The notes beneath the pieces were generated by a model, which was not told where the DNA came from, made no database searches, and worked only from the letters and a program-made list of their open reading frames with translations. From an uncultured Aquimarina sp. (lineage in GTDB: Bacteria > Bacteroidota > Bacteroidia > Flavobacteriales > Flavobacteriaceae): a DNA stretch of 64,000 nucleotides. The translations under genes were made by a program, and so were the position numbers. Shown here one piece after another: positions 17,101 to 24,052 of this stretch. The stretch spans positions 620,001 through 684,000 of the forward strand of contig CANMWA010000001.1 of NCBI GenBank assembly GCA_947501475.1, in the 5' to 3' direction. Every line of letters begins with the position of its first letter. Position 1 is the first letter of the stretch.

Positions 17101-19992
17101 CCACAATTGGTAATGGACAACTATTATGTTGCAGGAGAATTATATGTAACGATCACCAAAGATGAAAACTGGAAAACTACAGATGGTGATAACCATACGA
17201 CCAAAGAATATAAAGATAAGCAAGGTCGTGTTGTCTTAAAAAGAACCTATGCTTCGACAGGCTCAGCAGGTGCTAGTGCACATGATACGTATTACGTATA
17301 TGACAAATTTGGTAACCTAACATATGTGATCCCACCCAAAGTAATTACTACTGATGGAGTATCAAACAGCGAGCTTGCCGAGTTGTGTTATCAATATGAA
17401 TATGACAATAGAAACCGATTAGTAGAAAAGAAAATCCCAGGAAAAGATTGGGAGTATATTATCTACAACAAGCTAGATCAACCAGTAATGACTCAAGATG
17501 CAAAGCAACGAGCAAAAAAAGAATGGTTGTTTACAAAATACGATGCTTTTGGTAGGGTAGTGTATACGGGATTACACATTAATCCTAATGTAGTAACTAG
17601 AGTAACCATGCAAAATACAGCTAATTCAGATACATATACGCAATATGTTACCAAAAAGAATACAGGACAAACAATAGCAGGGACACAAGTATATTATTCT
17701 AATGATGCGATTCCTACGGGAATAAGTAAAATATATACCATCAATTACTATGATGATTATGACTTTGATACAGCTGGGATAACAAAACCGGGTACGGTCT
17801 ACGGGGTAGGTACCACTGATCGTACTCGATCCCTAGCTACAGGAAGCAAAGTAAGAGTATTAGGTACAAATCAATGGATTACTACGGTGACTTATTACGA
17901 CAAAAAAGCGCGACCAATCTATGTGGCTAGTAAAAATGAGTACTTAAATACTACAGATGTATTAGAGAGTAAACTAGACTTTGCAGGTAAGGTATTAGCA
18001 ACCAAAACCACTCATACCAAAGGCAGTAATGCAGCTATAGTAACTATAGATACATATACCTATGATCATATGGGTAGAATGATGAAACAAAGCCAAAAGA
18101 TCAATAATCAGGCAGAAGAGTTGATAGCAAGTAATACTTATGATGCTCTTGGGCAATTAACCAGTAAGAAAGTAGGCGGCACTTCGACTACGCTTAGTGG
18201 CAGCAATGGAAGCCTGAGCGGAGCCGAAGGGTTACAAACTGTAGATTACAACTACAACATACGTGGTTGGTTAAAAACGATTAATAATGGTACGACAGCT
18301 GGTGGAGATTTGTTTGGCTTTGCCTTAGACTATAATGCTGGAGCCAATCCACTTTATAATGGTAATATATCTGCAACCTCATGGCAAACGGCTAATGATC
18401 ATGTGAGCCGAAGTTATAATTATACCTATGATGCTTTGAACAGGATCACTAGTGGTATTAGTAATGATGGCAAGTACGACCTGAGCGAGGTGTCTTATGA
18501 CAAGATGGGTAATATTATGTCTCTAAACAGGAAAGGGCACCTTAACAATGCCGCTACCTCTTTTGGGAATATGGATTTGTTATCCTACACTTATGATAGC
18601 GGAAACAAGCTCCTAAAAGTAGCTGATAATGGTAATGACACTTTTGGCTTTAAAGATGGTACCAATACCAATGATGACTTTGAATATGATGAAAATGGTA
18701 ACATGATTATAGATCGTAACAAAGGGATCTCTAACATTACGTATAACCATTTAAATCTACCCACCACGGTTTCTATATCAAATACCGAAGGAACTGGAAC
18801 TATTTCTTATATTTACGATGCTACTGGTACAAAGCTTAAAAAAGCTGTAACAGAGGGAGGTTCTATAACAAACACTGAGTATGCTGGTAAGTACGTTTAT
18901 AAGAATGGAGGATTACAGTATATGTCTACACCCGAAGGCTATGCAACACCTACTGTCACCTCGAGCGGAGTCGAGAGGTATCGCTATGCGTATCAATACA
19001 GAGATCATTTGGATAATGTTCGCTTAAGTTATACCAAAAATGATACAGGTACTCTTGAGATCATAGAAGAGAATAACTATTATCCTTTTGGTTTGAAACA
19101 TAAAGGGTATAATAATACTGTTTCTTCTTTAGGAAATTCTACAGCACAACTATTAGGTTTTGGTAATAAAGAAGAGCAAAATGAACTGGGATTAGAATGG
19201 TTAGATTTCGAAGCTCGAAATTATGACCCAGCTATGGGTAGATGGATGAATATAGACCCACTTGCGGAGCAGATGAGACGTCATAGTCCGTATAACTATG
19301 CATTCAATAATCCTATTAGATTTATTGACCCTGATGGAATGGCACCATTTACGGATTTTTATAATTTGTATGGTAATCACGTTAAACACGTTGATGATGG
19401 TAAGAATGATAAAAAATTAGTTTTAACAAATTCAAAAAATAAACGAAAAGTTAACAATGCCATAAACAATGGAGAAGTTGTAAATGTTGTCTCTGATGAA
19501 GTTGTTGATAAAATAGAAACAGCATATGATAAATCAGAAGCAACAGGAAATGAATTTGGATTTGTTGTAGGAGATAATGGAAAATCTTCTAAGTTGGTTG
19601 AAGGCGATTCTGGACAAGTTGGTCCATCTGAATGGCGTGAAGCTAAAAAAGATTTAGCGGATAAGAGTAGAGGCGATGATTCTACACCTGCATTTGATGT
19701 TCACGTACACCCTTTAGAAAAAGATAGTTCAGGGAATGTTGTTGGCTTTGGTTTACCTAAGCCTTCAGATACAGATGTAAAACCTGAAAATAATAGAGGT
19801 TTTACAGAGCCATCCATAGTTGCTGGTTATGAAGAACAAATTACACCCCCACCATCAGGTACTATTGGAGGTACTTCTAAAAGAGAGTATGTTAGAAACG
19901 TTGGTTTTTATACAACAAAAGGCTTAATCAACACTAAAAAAATATCTTTTGAAAGGTATAAAAGAGCAATTAATGGAATAAATAAAAAATGA
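14119..19992 (+). CDS. Rhs polymorphic-toxin protein with C-terminal JAB/MPN-like metalloprotease tip
   Basis: 1957 aa. Signal peptide (~1-28). A Ca/metal-binding MopE-like stretch (DGDGDGYG at ~43-50; CDGKDNDCDG near 95). Five ~80-residue Ig-like repeats at ~112-505, each with NNCG and ITWYWQSS. A second DGDG-rich segment to ~600. A DUF6443-like Rhs N-domain (FEKDVIEGVTYFDGLGRAKQ), YD repeats, then the Rhs core ending YDPAMGRWMNIDPLAEQ ... NPIRFIDPDGMAP (~1700-1740). The variable tip (~1745-1957) contains E1812, H-V-H-P at 1862-1865 and S-x-x-D at 1883-1886, the ordered Glu/HxH/SxxD zinc set of JAB/MPN proteases; JAB-like toxin tips are known in Rhs proteins. The start overlaps the upstream gene by 1 base and the end overlaps the lipoprotein gene by 4 bases (ATGA). 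Confidence 0.88.
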   Translation: MKAIKMINTIKYILLIIVMMSSASAFSQFGGGGNGNSGLLYRDGDGDGYGRDNDFIFDNGGNNPGYVSQSGDCNDFDNKIYPGAPELCDGKDNDCDGRVDESPKPGTPSSISVVNNCGSSVLTRGNPPSGITWYWQSSASGTSTANSAKSYTRTLGSVFYLRGRNNSTGCWGSARSVSYSIKFRPSIPSTPSVANNCGSTRLSRNNPPSGVTWYWQSSVSGTSRANSSVSVTRTSGTVYYLRGRNNSTGCWGDTRAINYSIRTVPSKPVIKSVVNNCGNSVLTRNNPPANVIWYWQSSLSGTSTANSSVSVTRTSGATYYLRAKHKNGCWGPGLAVGYSIKTIPTQPPLPSVSNQCGKSILTRGNPPSGITWYWQSSGSGTSLSDASVSITRYYGSNYYLRARNNSTGCWSSARYVPYTIKATPIIPDRPSATNNCGNTVLTRSNPPTGITWYWQSSSSGTSTANSSVSKTQTSGTIYYLRSRNNSTGCWGPATSISYTINPLPNWYKDVDGDGFATTKVTQCTNPGSGYVQTVLPLTDCNDNNSSIHPNTLWYADTDGDGFGDPNISKKQCTQPNGYVFNNGDQCTTIAGSMSGCEGSLYQDISLSNENYVFTRTFQSEMTSSNQIQFEKDVIEGVTYFDGLGRAKQQIAIKSSGTPSIAGSNNELTMDWTPGQGSTGFFNSNGKAQENNRINGPDPSGKQSLLWYCGNDVNSDADGGWNTDYFNVDKNIGYRYTVWVKRTGSNNGYSYHGTQNVNNLDGNANNNPYFWHGDLPQLDTWYLLVGVIHPYQYGGNNSGISGVYDRNGNKVLNGNDFKWRSNTTNSRFRSYLYYSTDASTNQYFWNPIVQKLDGNEASIETLIVGPQSETQDIVTHIEYDDYGRQTKQYLPFASEGTSGSYNTVNVTNDINNYYLDKYQEDFPGITNTAQVNAYSESVFEASPLNRVQEQGAPGSAWKADRDSDADHTIKFDWGTNTASEVVKFRVTFTNNDTEKPQLVMDNYYVAGELYVTITKDENWKTTDGDNHTTKEYKDKQGRVVLKRTYASTGSAGASAHDTYYVYDKFGNLTYVIPPKVITTDGVSNSELAELCYQYEYDNRNRLVEKKIPGKDWEYIIYNKLDQPVMTQDAKQRAKKEWLFTKYDAFGRVVYTGLHINPNVVTRVTMQNTANSDTYTQYVTKKNTGQTIAGTQVYYSNDAIPTGISKIYTINYYDDYDFDTAGITKPGTVYGVGTTDRTRSLATGSKVRVLGTNQWITTVTYYDKKARPIYVASKNEYLNTTDVLESKLDFAGKVLATKTTHTKGSNAAIVTIDTYTYDHMGRMMKQSQKINNQAEELIASNTYDALGQLTSKKVGGTSTTLSGSNGSLSGAEGLQTVDYNYNIRGWLKTINNGTTAGGDLFGFALDYNAGANPLYNGNISATSWQTANDHVSRSYNYTYDALNRITSGISNDGKYDLSEVSYDKMGNIMSLNRKGHLNNAATSFGNMDLLSYTYDSGNKLLKVADNGNDTFGFKDGTNTNDDFEYDENGNMIIDRNKGISNITYNHLNLPTTVSISNTEGTGTISYIYDATGTKLKKAVTEGGSITNTEYAGKYVYKNGGLQYMSTPEGYATPTVTSSGVERYRYAYQYRDHLDNVRLSYTKNDTGTLEIIEENNYYPFGLKHKGYNNTVSSLGNSTAQLLGFGNKEEQNELGLEWLDFEARNYDPAMGRWMNIDPLAEQMRRHSPYNYAFNNPIRFIDPDGMAPFTDFYNLYGNHVKHVDDGKNDKKLVLTNSKNKRKVNNAINNGEVVNVVSDEVVDKIETAYDKSEATGNEFGFVVGDNGKSSKLVEGDSGQVGPSEWREAKKDLADKSRGDDSTPAFDVHVHPLEKDSSGNVVGFGLPKPSDTDVKPENNRGFTEPSIVAGYEEQITPPPSGTIGGTSKREYVRNVGFYTTKGLINTKKISFERYKRAINGINKK
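18182..18229. repeat. REP-like palindrome read in frame within the Rhs gene
   Basis: Arm CTTCGACTACGCTTAG (18182-18197) pairs with CTGAGCGGAGCCGAAG (18214-18229) with three mismatches in 16. The arms match the TTCGACT-GCGCTCAG type of palindrome frequent between flavobacterial genes, but here it encodes a Ser/Gly-rich loop (residues ~1355-1371) in the YD-repeat shell. Confidence 0.6.
18956..18979. repeat. Half REP-like element in the Rhs coding sequence
   Basis: GTCACCTCGAGCGGAGTCG followed by AGAGG resembles one arm of the same REP family. It is read as V-T-S-S-G-V-E-R just before the Rhs core motif RYRYAYQYRDHLDN. No second arm is visible nearby. Confidence 0.4.
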
Positions 19993-20540
19993 AAAAATTA
20001 TTGATATTATTGATTTTTTGCTCTCTTGTTATTGGTTGTGCATCTCAAAGATTTATCGACTCTAAAATTAATGATGAATTACTCATAGGAGATGGTAAGT
20101 TGTATTTCAAAGAAAAATATAATGTGTTAGAATATAGTTCAAATATACTATTGACAAAGGATGATGAAAAGTATAAACCGAATAGCTTTAGAGTGAAGTT
20201 GCCTAAACAGATAGTTTATTTTAAAGTTCTGAATTCTACAGAGTTTTACTTTGTGTATCCCAATAATCAGATGGCTTATATAAAACAGTATCTTAAGAGA
20301 AAGAGCCAGTCTAAATCTATAATTGAGCCTTCAAAAGATAAATTAAATACTTCTTTAGATTACTTCATTGACAATGATGAAATTGATAAAAGGTTTAAAA
20401 TAAAAGAAAACATAATTAAAAACAGTAAAAACAACTTATTGATAGAAGATAAAGAATATGAGGTACTGTTATTCAATATAAAGCCTGATAACGTTAATAA
20501 TTATAAAGAACTTTTGAATTCTTTAGAGGTTTTAAAATAA
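19989..20540 (+). CDS. Small lipoprotein, candidate immunity protein for the Rhs JAB tip
   Basis: 183 aa with lipoprotein signal MKKLLILLIFCSLVIGC (lipobox VIGC) and a Lys/Asn-rich mature part I do not recognise. Its ATG overlaps the Rhs stop (ATGA), the arrangement typical of polymorphic toxin and cognate immunity genes. The lipid anchor would place it in the periplasm or outer membrane, where an incoming peptidase tip could act. The AT-rich composition and novel fold fit the fast-evolving immunity class. Assignment rests on position and localisation only; it could instead be an accessory protein. Confidence 0.65.
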   Translation: MKKLLILLIFCSLVIGCASQRFIDSKINDELLIGDGKLYFKEKYNVLEYSSNILLTKDDEKYKPNSFRVKLPKQIVYFKVLNSTEFYFVYPNNQMAYIKQYLKRKSQSKSIIEPSKDKLNTSLDYFIDNDEIDKRFKIKENIIKNSKNNLLIEDKEYEVLLFNIKPDNVNNYKELLNSLEVLK

Positions 20541-20597
20541 TAGCGGTTGATTTTGATAGAATAAAAAACCCCCGCTCGGGTAAGAAAACAAATGATA

Positions 20598-20630
20598 AAA
20601 ACCAGTTACATTGCTGTAACTGGTTTTTTT
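20598..20630 (+). terminator. Rho-independent terminator of the Rhs locus (copy 1)
   Basis: Stem AAAACCAGTTACA / TGTAACTGGTTTT (13 bp, loop TTGC) followed by a T-run, 58 bases after the lipoprotein stop. An almost identical hairpin recurs at 20895-20927. Confidence 0.85.
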
Positions 20631-20702
20631 GATCGTTATAATTTATACTCTATAGTTTGGATTTATGACTACTTTCTATTAAAGACAGTATAACAATACG
20701 TA

Positions 20703-20810
20703 TTAATTATTTTCACAAAAATTTCTTTCAATACTTCTGCAAGTGTTAGAAGCTTGGCAGTCAGCACTATTGTCATCGTGACAAGCATATGTGTGATATA
20801 CACAATCCCC
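20703..20810 (-). pseudogene. Headless fragment of a GG-leader Cys-peptide gene
   Basis: The bases from about 20660 to 20810 match 21355-21505 almost exactly, with an offset of 695. They include the whole C-terminal coding part of the intact peptide gene (CVYHTYACHDD through NTCRSIERNFCENN and the stop at 20703-20705), with an identical protein sequence. Upstream of the Asp codon the match ends abruptly and the frame meets a TAG six codons earlier with no start codon, so the leader and first half of the core are missing. It lies between two copies of the Rhs terminator, so it marks a recombination junction. Confidence 0.85.
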
Positions 20811-20894
20811 CGCTGTTCCATACTATGTTCGCTACCGCTACGTCTTTGACTAGTGGCGTTCTGAGTGAGCGGTACGCGTGAGAAAATAAAAGTA

Positions 20895-20927
20895 AAAACC
20901 AGTTACATTGCTGTAACTGGTTTTTTT
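20895..20927 (+). terminator. Second copy of the Rhs-locus terminator
   Basis: Same 13-bp stem and TTGC loop as at 20598-20630, again with a T-run. Both copies are followed by the shared string TATACTCTATAGTTTGG, so the duplication covers more than the hairpin. No gene lies between the headless peptide fragment and this copy. Confidence 0.8.
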
Positions 20928-21018
20928 GGTCTTTATAGTTGATATAGACTTCTATACTCTATAGTTTGGATTTATGATGTAAGAAGACATAAATGTAAAA
21001 GTTAAGCAATGGCCTTTT

Positions 21019-21291
21019 GGCCAAAAAGACCTTCCGTTGGGCCAAAAAGGCCCTCAGTTTAACTCAAGGAGTTAAAACTTTTGGGCAAAGAGTTAAAATT
21101 TTAAAGGTAAGGTTTGAAATTTCAGGTGGTGGAGTTAAAATTTCGACCTACTGAGTCAAAATTTCAGGTAGAGAAGTTAAAGTTTCGATCAATGAGACTC
21201 ATCGTTGGGTCAAAAAGACCCTCGGTTTAACTCTGGGAGTTAAAACTTTAGGGCAAAGGGTTAAATTTTTAGTGTTTGAGTAAGGTTTTTA
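21019..21291. repeat. Tandem array A: 13 degenerate units of exactly 21 bp
   Basis: Cutting from 21019 in steps of 21 gives 13 units with no indel. Most share the core GAGTTAAAATTTC in fixed register (near 21069, 21090, 21132, 21153, 21174, 21236, 21258). Several units are internal dyads: GGCC-A5-GGCC, GGTC-A5-GACC, AACTC-N3-GAGTT. Units 1-5 and 9-13 form a higher-order repeat 168 bp apart, and some of their changes preserve pairing. There is no reading frame of note. A 20-bp-stem terminator hairpin follows at once. Confidence 0.8.
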
Positions 21292-21304
21292 AGGACTAAG
21301 ATCA

Positions 21305-21348
21305 AAATAACAAAACCACAACTTAACCAAGTTGTGGTTTTGTTATTT
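21305..21348. terminator. Perfect 20-bp-stem hairpin, bidirectional terminator
   Basis: Arms 21305-21324 and 21329-21348 are exact reverse complements (inner part ACCACAACTT / AAGTTGTGGT, outer AAATAACAAA / TTTGTTATTT) around a 4-base loop. It separates array A from the leftward peptide gene ending at 21398. The outer ten bases recur in the hairpin at 23981-24024. Confidence 0.8.
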
Positions 21349-21397
21349 AAATACAATTTACGACTACTTTCTATTAAAGATAGTATAACAATACGTA

Positions 21398-21634
21398 TTA
21401 ATTATTTTCACAAAAATTTCTTTCAATACTTCTGCAAGTGTTAGAAGCTTGGCAGTCAGCACTATTGTCATCGTGACAAGCATATGTGTGATATACACAA
21501 TCCCCGGTCTCTTCTTTTGTATATGTTTGTAACATAGGATTACCTCCTTTGATTACATATAATCTGTTTTGATTAAGTTTTGTAACCTTAATCTTTTGTA
21601 AACCAAGCTTTTTTGTTTCTTTTTTGTTTTCCAT
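21398..21634 (-). CDS. Double-glycine-leader Cys-rich peptide precursor 1
   Basis: I start it at the ATG at 21634 (MENKK), which aligns with the two sister peptides; the longer frame to 21688 has no support. 78 aa. The leader (KKLGLQKIK...LNQNRL..IKGG, GG at 30-31) is of the Bacteroidota natural-product/class I lanthipeptide-like type that C39 peptidase transporters cleave. The 47-residue core has five Cys and ends in the shared motif TCRS-x-E/D-R-x-F/Y-C. No modification enzyme or transporter is in the window, so whether it is a RiPP, a bacteriocin or a signalling peptide is open. Confidence 0.75.
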   Translation of the reverse strand: MENKKETKKLGLQKIKVTKLNQNRLYVIKGGNPMLQTYTKEETGDCVYHTYACHDDNSADCQASNTCRSIERNFCENN

Positions 21635-21729
21635 GAGTTTTATTTTAGGTTCGAGGTATATATAAGGATTACCCACTATTGCTATCAATTAAAGGTAGCA
21701 TAACAAGACAGAGTAATTATTTTAAAAAT

Positions 21730-21975
21730 CTATACATTTTCACAAAAACCTCTGTCATTACTTCTACAAGTACCAGAACATTGACCTTTACCATAACCTG
21801 AAGACCCACAACCATTATTTGTCTGGTCACCATATACACACTCCCCAGTCTCTTCTTCTGTATATGTTTGTAACATAGGATTACCTCCTTTTATCATATA
21901 TAATCTATTTTGATTAAGTGTCGTAATCTTAATCTTTTGTAAACCAAGCTTTTTTTTCCCTTTTTTGTTTTCCAT
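21730..21975 (-). CDS. Double-glycine-leader Cys-rich peptide precursor 2
   Basis: 81 aa. The leader is nearly identical to that of peptide 1 (MENKKGKKKLGLQKIK, GG at 30-31) and the core begins with the same NPMLQTYT. The core has five Cys, a Gly-rich middle (GCGSSGYGKGQC) and the shared TCRSNDRGFC ending. A candidate -7 box (TATATTTG on the minus strand, 21998-22005) lies 23 bases upstream, with a TTG about 16 bases further. The corresponding box before peptide 1 is degenerate. This is probably a tandem duplicate of peptide 1 with a diversified core. Confidence 0.78.
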   Translation of the reverse strand: MENKKGKKKLGLQKIKITTLNQNRLYMIKGGNPMLQTYTEEETGECVYGDQTNNGCGSSGYGKGQCSGTCRSNDRGFCENV

Positions 21976-22098
21976 AAGTTTTGTATTAGGTTCAAAACAA
22001 ATATAAGAATTACCTCTATTGCAATCTGAGAATTAGAAGAAAAGCTAGTCTGTTTTCGCGGAAAATAGGGTTGTAAATATTTAAAAAAAATACATTGT

Positions 22099-23814
22099 TT
22101 AGGGTTGTTTCTCTAGCTGTTTGATAAAATACGAGGGGTAAATTCCGGTCTTTTTATAAAAAGCTGTGGCAAATACTCCATCGCTATTAAACCCTATTTC
22201 GTGTGCAATGGCATTAACGTTATATAATCTAAATTTGGGATCTTCTTTAAGTTTATGAATTACGTACTCGATTCGCAACTCATTAATATAAACACTAAAA
22301 CTTTTTTGTTTACATATATTAACGACTCTGGATAAGTATTTAGCATTGGTGTTTAACTTTTTTGCCAGGTTAGTAGTAGTAATATTATGGGATAAAAACT
22401 CTTTTTTTTCTTCAAAATTGGCTAGTTCATCTAAAATATTTGAAATGATATTATCAGGTATGTCAATTGATTTAGAGGTGTTTAAATCTTGAGTACTAAT
22501 GTGCTTATCTCCTACCACCAATTTGTTTTTGGGATCCATTAGTTCTTTAAATCGCTTCTTGTAGCGTACATTTTTTCTATACGTATGAGTTAGAAAAATA
22601 ATAAGGATGATAACAAATAACACAACTATGACAAGTTTTACATTGGTTACTTTTTCTTTTTTTTCTAAACTATTGATCAAGCTTTGTTTTTCTTTTAATA
22701 ATAAAGGGGTATCATATTCTTTGATGATTTTTTTATTCAGGTTTTTATAGTTAGTATCTAAAATACTGTCAACATCAAATAAAGTATTGATATAGTATAA
22801 TTGCTTATTTATATCGCCTACCGATTTATAATGATTAATTAATAGTTCATACCCTTCTCGCATTTCTATCGAAGTAAAGTCAAATTCGGTATAATGCCGA
22901 TCTATTTCATGTAAACATTTTAATGACATTTTTTGCTCATTAAAATGATTATATATTTTACTTAAATATAAATACCCATTAACGATAGGTCCCATATGAT
23001 GAGACTCATGTTTTTCAATAAAAGATAAAGATTTATTGATACTGTCTAGTGATGCCTTGTATTGCTTACTAGCATATAAATTGAATCCTTCATGTAATAC
23101 AAATAAATAATAAATAGTATGACTATCCTGAATCGATTGTTTAATTCCGATTTTATTATAATATGTAGCAGAGTCTACTTGATTTAGCTTTCGATAGGTG
23201 TTTGCTAACCCTAACATTGTTGTTAAATGGCCTTTTCCTCTTATATTATTTTTGTCTTCATACACCAATACATCTGTATACATTTTTTTTGCTTCTTCAT
23301 ATTCTCCAATTTCCTCTTTTAATCTACCAATATTGTGCTTTGTTGAATAATATTGCCGCTTGTTATCAACTGTATAAGAATGGTCTAAAGCAGCTAAGTA
23401 ATCATCTAGTGCATTTTTGTAACTTCTAATTTGTTTATACACCGACGCTCTGTTGAGGTATGAAATTGCCGGATATCTTTTATCATTTAAGTCTTTGCCA
23501 GCTATAATTGAACTATCTAAATAGGCAATACGCTTAGATAAATCATTTAGATGATTAAATGATACTTGTCGATATCCTTTTGCTAATCCTAAGTTGTCAT
23601 TTTCTTGTTTTGCTTTTTCTAGTAATGCATTTGATAAAAAAGTAGCTTTAATAGAATCCCTAGAATACTTGATAATTATATGTTCAAGCTCATCAGCTGT
23701 TTTGTCTTTTAAAGAATCAGGGAGCACAAACTTTTGGGAGTATCCAGTCGCAATATTTAATAATAAAAAGATCACTAACAGGATTGTTGATTGGTATCGT
23801 TGGTTCGTTTGCAT
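22099..23814 (-). CDS. TPR - transmembrane - AraC regulator, copy 1
   Basis: 571 aa. Signal peptide (~1-27, ending GYSQ), TPR repeats across ~30-380 (KNALDDYLAALDHS, YEEAKKMYTDVLVY, ASLDSINKSLSFIE), one transmembrane helix near 390-412 (VKLVIVVLFVIILIIFL), a charged linker, and an AraC double HTH at ~465-570 (NTNAKYLSRVVNICKQ; AHEIGFNSDGVFATAFYKKTG; YPSYFIKQLEK). This one-component layout would sense something in the periplasm through the TPRs and act on DNA from the inner membrane. It lies directly downstream of (and co-oriented with) the third peptide gene and upstream of peptides 1-2. Copy 2 at 24404-26119 has identical length. Confidence 0.85.
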   Translation of the reverse strand: MQTNQRYQSTILLVIFLLLNIATGYSQKFVLPDSLKDKTADELEHIIIKYSRDSIKATFLSNALLEKAKQENDNLGLAKGYRQVSFNHLNDLSKRIAYLDSSIIAGKDLNDKRYPAISYLNRASVYKQIRSYKNALDDYLAALDHSYTVDNKRQYYSTKHNIGRLKEEIGEYEEAKKMYTDVLVYEDKNNIRGKGHLTTMLGLANTYRKLNQVDSATYYNKIGIKQSIQDSHTIYYLFVLHEGFNLYASKQYKASLDSINKSLSFIEKHESHHMGPIVNGYLYLSKIYNHFNEQKMSLKCLHEIDRHYTEFDFTSIEMREGYELLINHYKSVGDINKQLYYINTLFDVDSILDTNYKNLNKKIIKEYDTPLLLKEKQSLINSLEKKEKVTNVKLVIVVLFVIILIIFLTHTYRKNVRYKKRFKELMDPKNKLVVGDKHISTQDLNTSKSIDIPDNIISNILDELANFEEKKEFLSHNITTTNLAKKLNTNAKYLSRVVNICKQKSFSVYINELRIEYVIHKLKEDPKFRLYNVNAIAHEIGFNSDGVFATAFYKKTGIYPSYFIKQLEKQP

Positions 23815-23980
23815 ATATCAAAAATATCTAAATAAATAAGGAATCCTATATTCTAAAAATAAATTCTAAAGATGCGATAATTCCTCATTTTTAGTTTGAT
23901 TACATCAAAGAGGATCTTTAGAGGGGTCAATAAACCCAGATGACGCGGATTTACAATCCATCATAAGTATAACTACTCCT

Positions 23981-24024
23981 AAATAACAAATCCCCAGGGG
24001 GTAACCTCTGGGGATTTGTTATTT
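23981..24024. terminator. Hairpin terminator downstream of peptide 3
   Basis: Arms AAATAACAAATCCCCAG and CTGGGGATTTGTTATTT around a short loop. It lies on the downstream side of the minus-strand peptide gene ending at 24053. The outer AAATAACAAA / TTTGTTATTT part is the same as in the hairpin at 21305-21348. Confidence 0.75.
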
Positions 24025-24052
24025 TAATACGGTAAGAATAGATATAAAATAA

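Noticed and set aside
10874..19992. Possibility that the two Rhs genes are one gene broken by a frameshift
   Set aside because: The second protein starts with its own signal peptide and Ca-binding N-terminal region, and two-gene Rhs loci of this form are usual in Bacteroidota.
21019..21291. Array A as a CRISPR array
   Set aside because: Units are contiguous 21-mers without conserved repeats of 24-37 bp separated by unique spacers, and no cas genes are present.
21635..21688. N-terminal extension of peptide 1 to 21688
   Set aside because: The two sister peptides begin at the aligned MENKK, and the extension has no homologous counterpart.
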